Assembly (NCBI GenBank): GCA_005881235.1
Contig: VBEQ01000221.1
Span: 1-7,236 of the forward strand
Reading direction: 5' to 3'
DNA length: 7,236 nucleotides
From: Chloroflexota bacterium
GTDB taxonomy: Bacteria; Chloroflexota; Dormibacteria; CF-121
The stretch's first letter is position 1, and every line of letters begins with the position of its first letter. The notes below the pieces were generated by a model that searched no databases, was not told the DNA's origin, and saw only the letters and a program-made list of their open reading frames with translations. The position numbers and the translations under genes are program-made. Of the stretch, positions 5,560 to 7,236 are shown piece after piece.

Positions 5560-6078
5560 ATGGTGGTCGCGTCGCTGGCCGTTGTGCTCGCGGCGTGCGG
5601 GGGTCAATCCGGGAGCTCGTCCACGAAGCCCACGCCGACGGTGACCCCATATGTTGCCACGGAGTCGGGATTCAGTGCCGTCTTCCCGGCCACCCCGGCC
5701 AAGCAAACCCAAAAGGTCAACCAGCCCGGCATCAACGCCGACCTGACGCTGTACACGGCGACCACCAACGACGAGCAGGTCATCGTCGGTTATGAGCCGC
5801 TGCCGCTGGCTCCTCAGCAAAGCGAGATCCAGAGTCGACTCGATGCCGGTGTCGCGGGATCCGCCTCCAACACCAACGGAACGGTGCTCTCGAAGAGCAA
5901 CACGACCTTCCTCGGGCAACCCGCCGAGGACGCCGTGATCCAGGCCCAGGGCGCCGTCGTGCACGAACGGATAGTATTCTTCGGCGCGAAGCTGTACATT
6001 TTCGAAGGAATCACGAGGACCACGGATGCGAAGCATCCGGCCTACGACACGCTGCTGGCGACCTTCAAGACCCTCTGA
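5560..6078 (+). CDS. Putative secreted lipoprotein with a PsbP/Mog1-like domain
   Basis: Small exported protein of unknown function. A hydrophobic stretch (VVASLAVVL) ends in the lipobox LAAC, so Cys13 would be lipidated after signal peptidase II cleavage. A Gly/Ser/Thr/Pro linker (GGQSGSSSTKPTPTVTP) follows. The rest (YVATESGFSAVFPATPAKQT, then repeated beta-rich segments and a final YDTLLATFKTL) resembles small lipoproteins with a GFSVxFPxxP opening, thought to adopt a PsbP/Mog1-like fold; this is pattern memory, not a confirmed family. I chose ATG 5560 because AAGGGG (5543-5548) is 11 nt before it; GTG 5548 is the only other in-frame start, as a TGA lies at 5539-5541. Either way the signal peptide is short (12 or 16 residues before Cys) and has no Lys or Arg in its n-region, which is odd. 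The gene ends 9 nt from the convergent membrane-protein gene. Confidence 0.75.
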   Translation: MVVASLAVVLAACGGQSGSSSTKPTPTVTPYVATESGFSAVFPATPAKQTQKVNQPGINADLTLYTATTNDEQVIVGYEPLPLAPQQSEIQSRLDAGVAGSASNTNGTVLSKSNTTFLGQPAEDAVIQAQGAVVHERIVFFGAKLYIFEGITRTTDAKHPAYDTLLATFKTL

Positions 6079-6087
6079 CGCGGAGTC

Positions 6088-6393
6088 CTAGAAATTCAGG
6101 AGGAAGACGGGGGCGGCCGCGGCCAGGCCGGCGACGGCCTGCAGCGCGAGCACCAACAGCGCCGATCCTGGCGTTCGCGGCAACCATTTGATGGCGAAGA
6201 ACGCGATGATCGGGATCTGTCCCGCCATCAGCAATTGCCAGAGATGTGCCGCGGTTCCCTCGTCGGCTTGACGGGCCGTGCCGAATATCGCAATGTGACC
6301 CAGGACGAGGGCGAGGGCGGCGATCGACATGGCCAATGGGATCAGGGCCGAGGGTCGCCGCAAGCCGGTGAAGGTCGGGGCTGATCCGCCCAT
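6088..6393 (-). CDS. Small three-helix membrane protein
   Basis: A 101-residue integral membrane protein of unknown function. Three hydrophobic helices are visible: about 14-38 (SALIPLAMSIAALALVLGHIAI), 48-70 (AHLWQLLMAGQIPIIAFFAI) and 76-99 (GSALLVLALQAVAGLAAAAPVF), linked by a short acidic loop (RQADEGTA) and a KWLPRTPG loop. Start ATG 6393 lies 2 nt after the stop of the SprT-like gene (TGATCATG), so translation is probably coupled. A longer in-frame opening reaches 6633, but its first ~80 residues are an Arg/Pro-rich shadow of the upstream gene and are rejected. The layout resembles small proteins of the heme-copper oxidase or DoxX-like size class, but no motif supports either. Confidence 0.75.
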   Translation of the reverse strand: MGGSAPTFTGLRRPSALIPLAMSIAALALVLGHIAIFGTARQADEGTAAHLWQLLMAGQIPIIAFFAIKWLPRTPGSALLVLALQAVAGLAAAAPVFLLNF

Positions 6394-6395
6394 GA

Positions 6396-6920
6396 TCACG
6401 CCGCCGGCTTCAAGGGCCGGCGAGCGCCCATCGGGTAGCCGGGCAGCACGCTGCTCCAGTCGATGCCGCGGTTGCGCGCCCGAAAGTAGGTCAGGGCGAA
6501 GCGGTCGCACGCGGTCTCGGCCGCGCCTTTTCCGCCACGGACTTCCCGCAGATACCAGTGATAGAACTCGTGACAATAGAGGAAGCGCAGCACCTCGCGA
6601 CGCGTGCGGAACCGAATGGTCCGGCCGAACCATTGGAAAGCGAGCCGGCGCCCCGGCTTGCGGCGGGCCCGGTAGTAGACCTTCTCGTCCCAGGCGCGAA
6701 ACGGTTCGGGGACTTGCAGCTCGATCAGCCGGTCCTCATACCAGCAAAAGGCCGCCAGGTGGGGCGCCTGCCGGTAGCGGAGCGGCCGGGCGCTGACGGC
6801 GTAGCCCACCGGGGGTGGCAGGTCCGCCAGCCACCGGCGTAGGGTGTTGGCGTCGACGCCGGTGACCCGGGAGCGGAGGGGGATGGAGGCCCAGCTGCGC
6901 CGAGGAGGGGAGAGGGCCAT
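6396..6920 (-). CDS. SprT-like zinc-metalloprotease-fold protein
   Basis: 174-residue protein with the zinc site of SprT-like/HExxH peptidases: FLYCHEFYHWYL, with HEFYH at residues 117-121, followed about 14 residues on by ETACDRFAL, where an acidic residue may supply the third ligand (inferred). Upstream segments (AAFCWYEDRLIELQVPEPF, then basic RARRKPGRR) fit the SprT pattern of a strand-rich lead-in before the active-site helix, and no signal peptide is seen, so it is probably cytoplasmic. Substrate is unknown; related proteins act in DNA-protein crosslink repair, but that role is not shown here. I chose ATG 6920 over GTG 6950 because codons between them are T-rich at third positions (ATT, CCT, TTT, CTT, GTT), unlike the C/G-ending codons that follow. 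GTG 6950 does have a GAGG 5 nt upstream, so it remains possible. The gene is translationally linked to the membrane protein downstream. Confidence 0.78.
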   Translation of the reverse strand: MALSPPRRSWASIPLRSRVTGVDANTLRRWLADLPPPVGYAVSARPLRYRQAPHLAAFCWYEDRLIELQVPEPFRAWDEKVYYRARRKPGRRLAFQWFGRTIRFRTRREVLRFLYCHEFYHWYLREVRGGKGAAETACDRFALTYFRARNRGIDWSSVLPGYPMGARRPLKPAA

Positions 6921-6972
6921 CCCAACAAGCTTAAAAGGAATCGGGGGCACCCCGGCCTCATCCAGGCGGTCG

Positions 6973-6987
6973 TTACACCATTTGTAA
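6973..6987. promoter_or_regulatory. Short palindrome in the SprT/next-gene divergent region
   Basis: TTACA-N5-TGTAA, a perfect 5-bp dyad, in an otherwise GC-rich spacer between the SprT-like gene and the plus-strand gene starting near 7067. It is a plausible repressor half-site pair, but arms this short can arise by chance. No clear -10/-35 pair was found with it. Confidence 0.3.
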
Positions 6988-7066
6988 GGTTTCGCCGCTC
7001 GCTCGCCACAGGTTGTCGCCAGCTCTTCGACGCGACCGCAGCCTTTCCGCCACAGACTGAGGGCTG

Positions 7067-7236
7067 GTGGAAACGGCTCCCCTGAGCGAACTCGATCTGG
7101 CGCGCCTCAAGGCCAGGCAAGCCTCGCGTCCGGCCGTTCACCTGGTCGCATCCGGGGGGCGCCGGCCGTTGCCCAGCTTGCGTGACTCTGTCGGTTGGAC
7201 CGGGGTCGCCCTGACGCGCGAGCTGAAGATCTGGCA
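7067..7236 (+). CDS. 5' end of an unidentified gene, cut by the window edge
   Basis: An open frame from GTG 7067 runs 56 codons to the window edge without a stop. It encodes METAPLSELDLARLKARQAS, then RPAVHLVASGGRRPLPSLRD and SVGWTGVALTRELKIW. About four fifths of its codons end in G or C, as in the other genes here. GAGGG (7059-7063) lies 3 nt before the GTG, a short spacing, so the start is uncertain. I do not recognise the family. It is divergent to the SprT-like gene. Confidence 0.5.
   Translation, partial: METAPLSELDLARLKARQASRPAVHLVASGGRRPLPSLRDSVGWTGVALTRELKIW

Noticed and set aside
6394..6633. N-terminal extension of the small membrane protein frame
   Set aside because: This part is Arg/Pro-rich, overlaps the SprT-like gene in another frame, and the ATG directly after that gene's stop gives a clean three-helix protein.

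Overview
This is a high-GC bacterial window with ordinary chromosomal genes. The marked C/G bias at third codon positions, the PadR regulator with an AT-rich operator, the archaeal-type STAND ATPase and the Ser/Thr/Pro-rich lipoprotein would fit a soil or sediment lineage such as Chloroflexota, Dormibacterota or Actinomycetota. That placement is weak, because nothing here is a phylogenetic marker read against a tree. I see no rRNA, tRNA, CRISPR array, prophage or IS element.

Left part, minus strand (34-3767): a XerC/D-like tyrosine recombinase with its full catalytic set lies 21 nt upstream of an AcnA-type aconitase on the same strand, as a probable two-gene unit. The aconitase reading frame is broken near 430-443. 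All domains are present, but the last ~133 codons are in another frame, and comparison with the family implies a loss of about 16 nt. The part cut off carries the conserved GSGSSRDWAAKG active-site segment.

Middle (3768-5547): a divergent promoter region with two abutting 10-bp (near-)palindromes precedes a PadR-family repressor on the plus strand. Its C-terminus also looks damaged: a typical PadR ending (AEIAAIL) is present in the +1 frame and stops at 4253, while the nominal frame runs on through a GC-rich hairpin. Convergent to it is a STAND/archaeal-type ATPase gene on the minus strand. Its promoter overlaps a 9-bp inverted repeat shared with the next, divergent gene.

Right part (5548-7236): a small lipoprotein gene (plus), then a convergent minus-strand pair made of a SprT-like HExxH protein and a three-helix membrane protein separated by 2 nt. 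A divergent plus-strand gene begins near 7067 and runs off the window.

The main point of interest is not a new defence system. It is a cluster of broken or doubtful reading frames (aconitase and PadR clearly, recombinase and lipoprotein N-termini possibly), plus two well-formed operator-like palindromes at divergent promoters. Whether the breaks are real gene decay or assembly error cannot be decided from the window.
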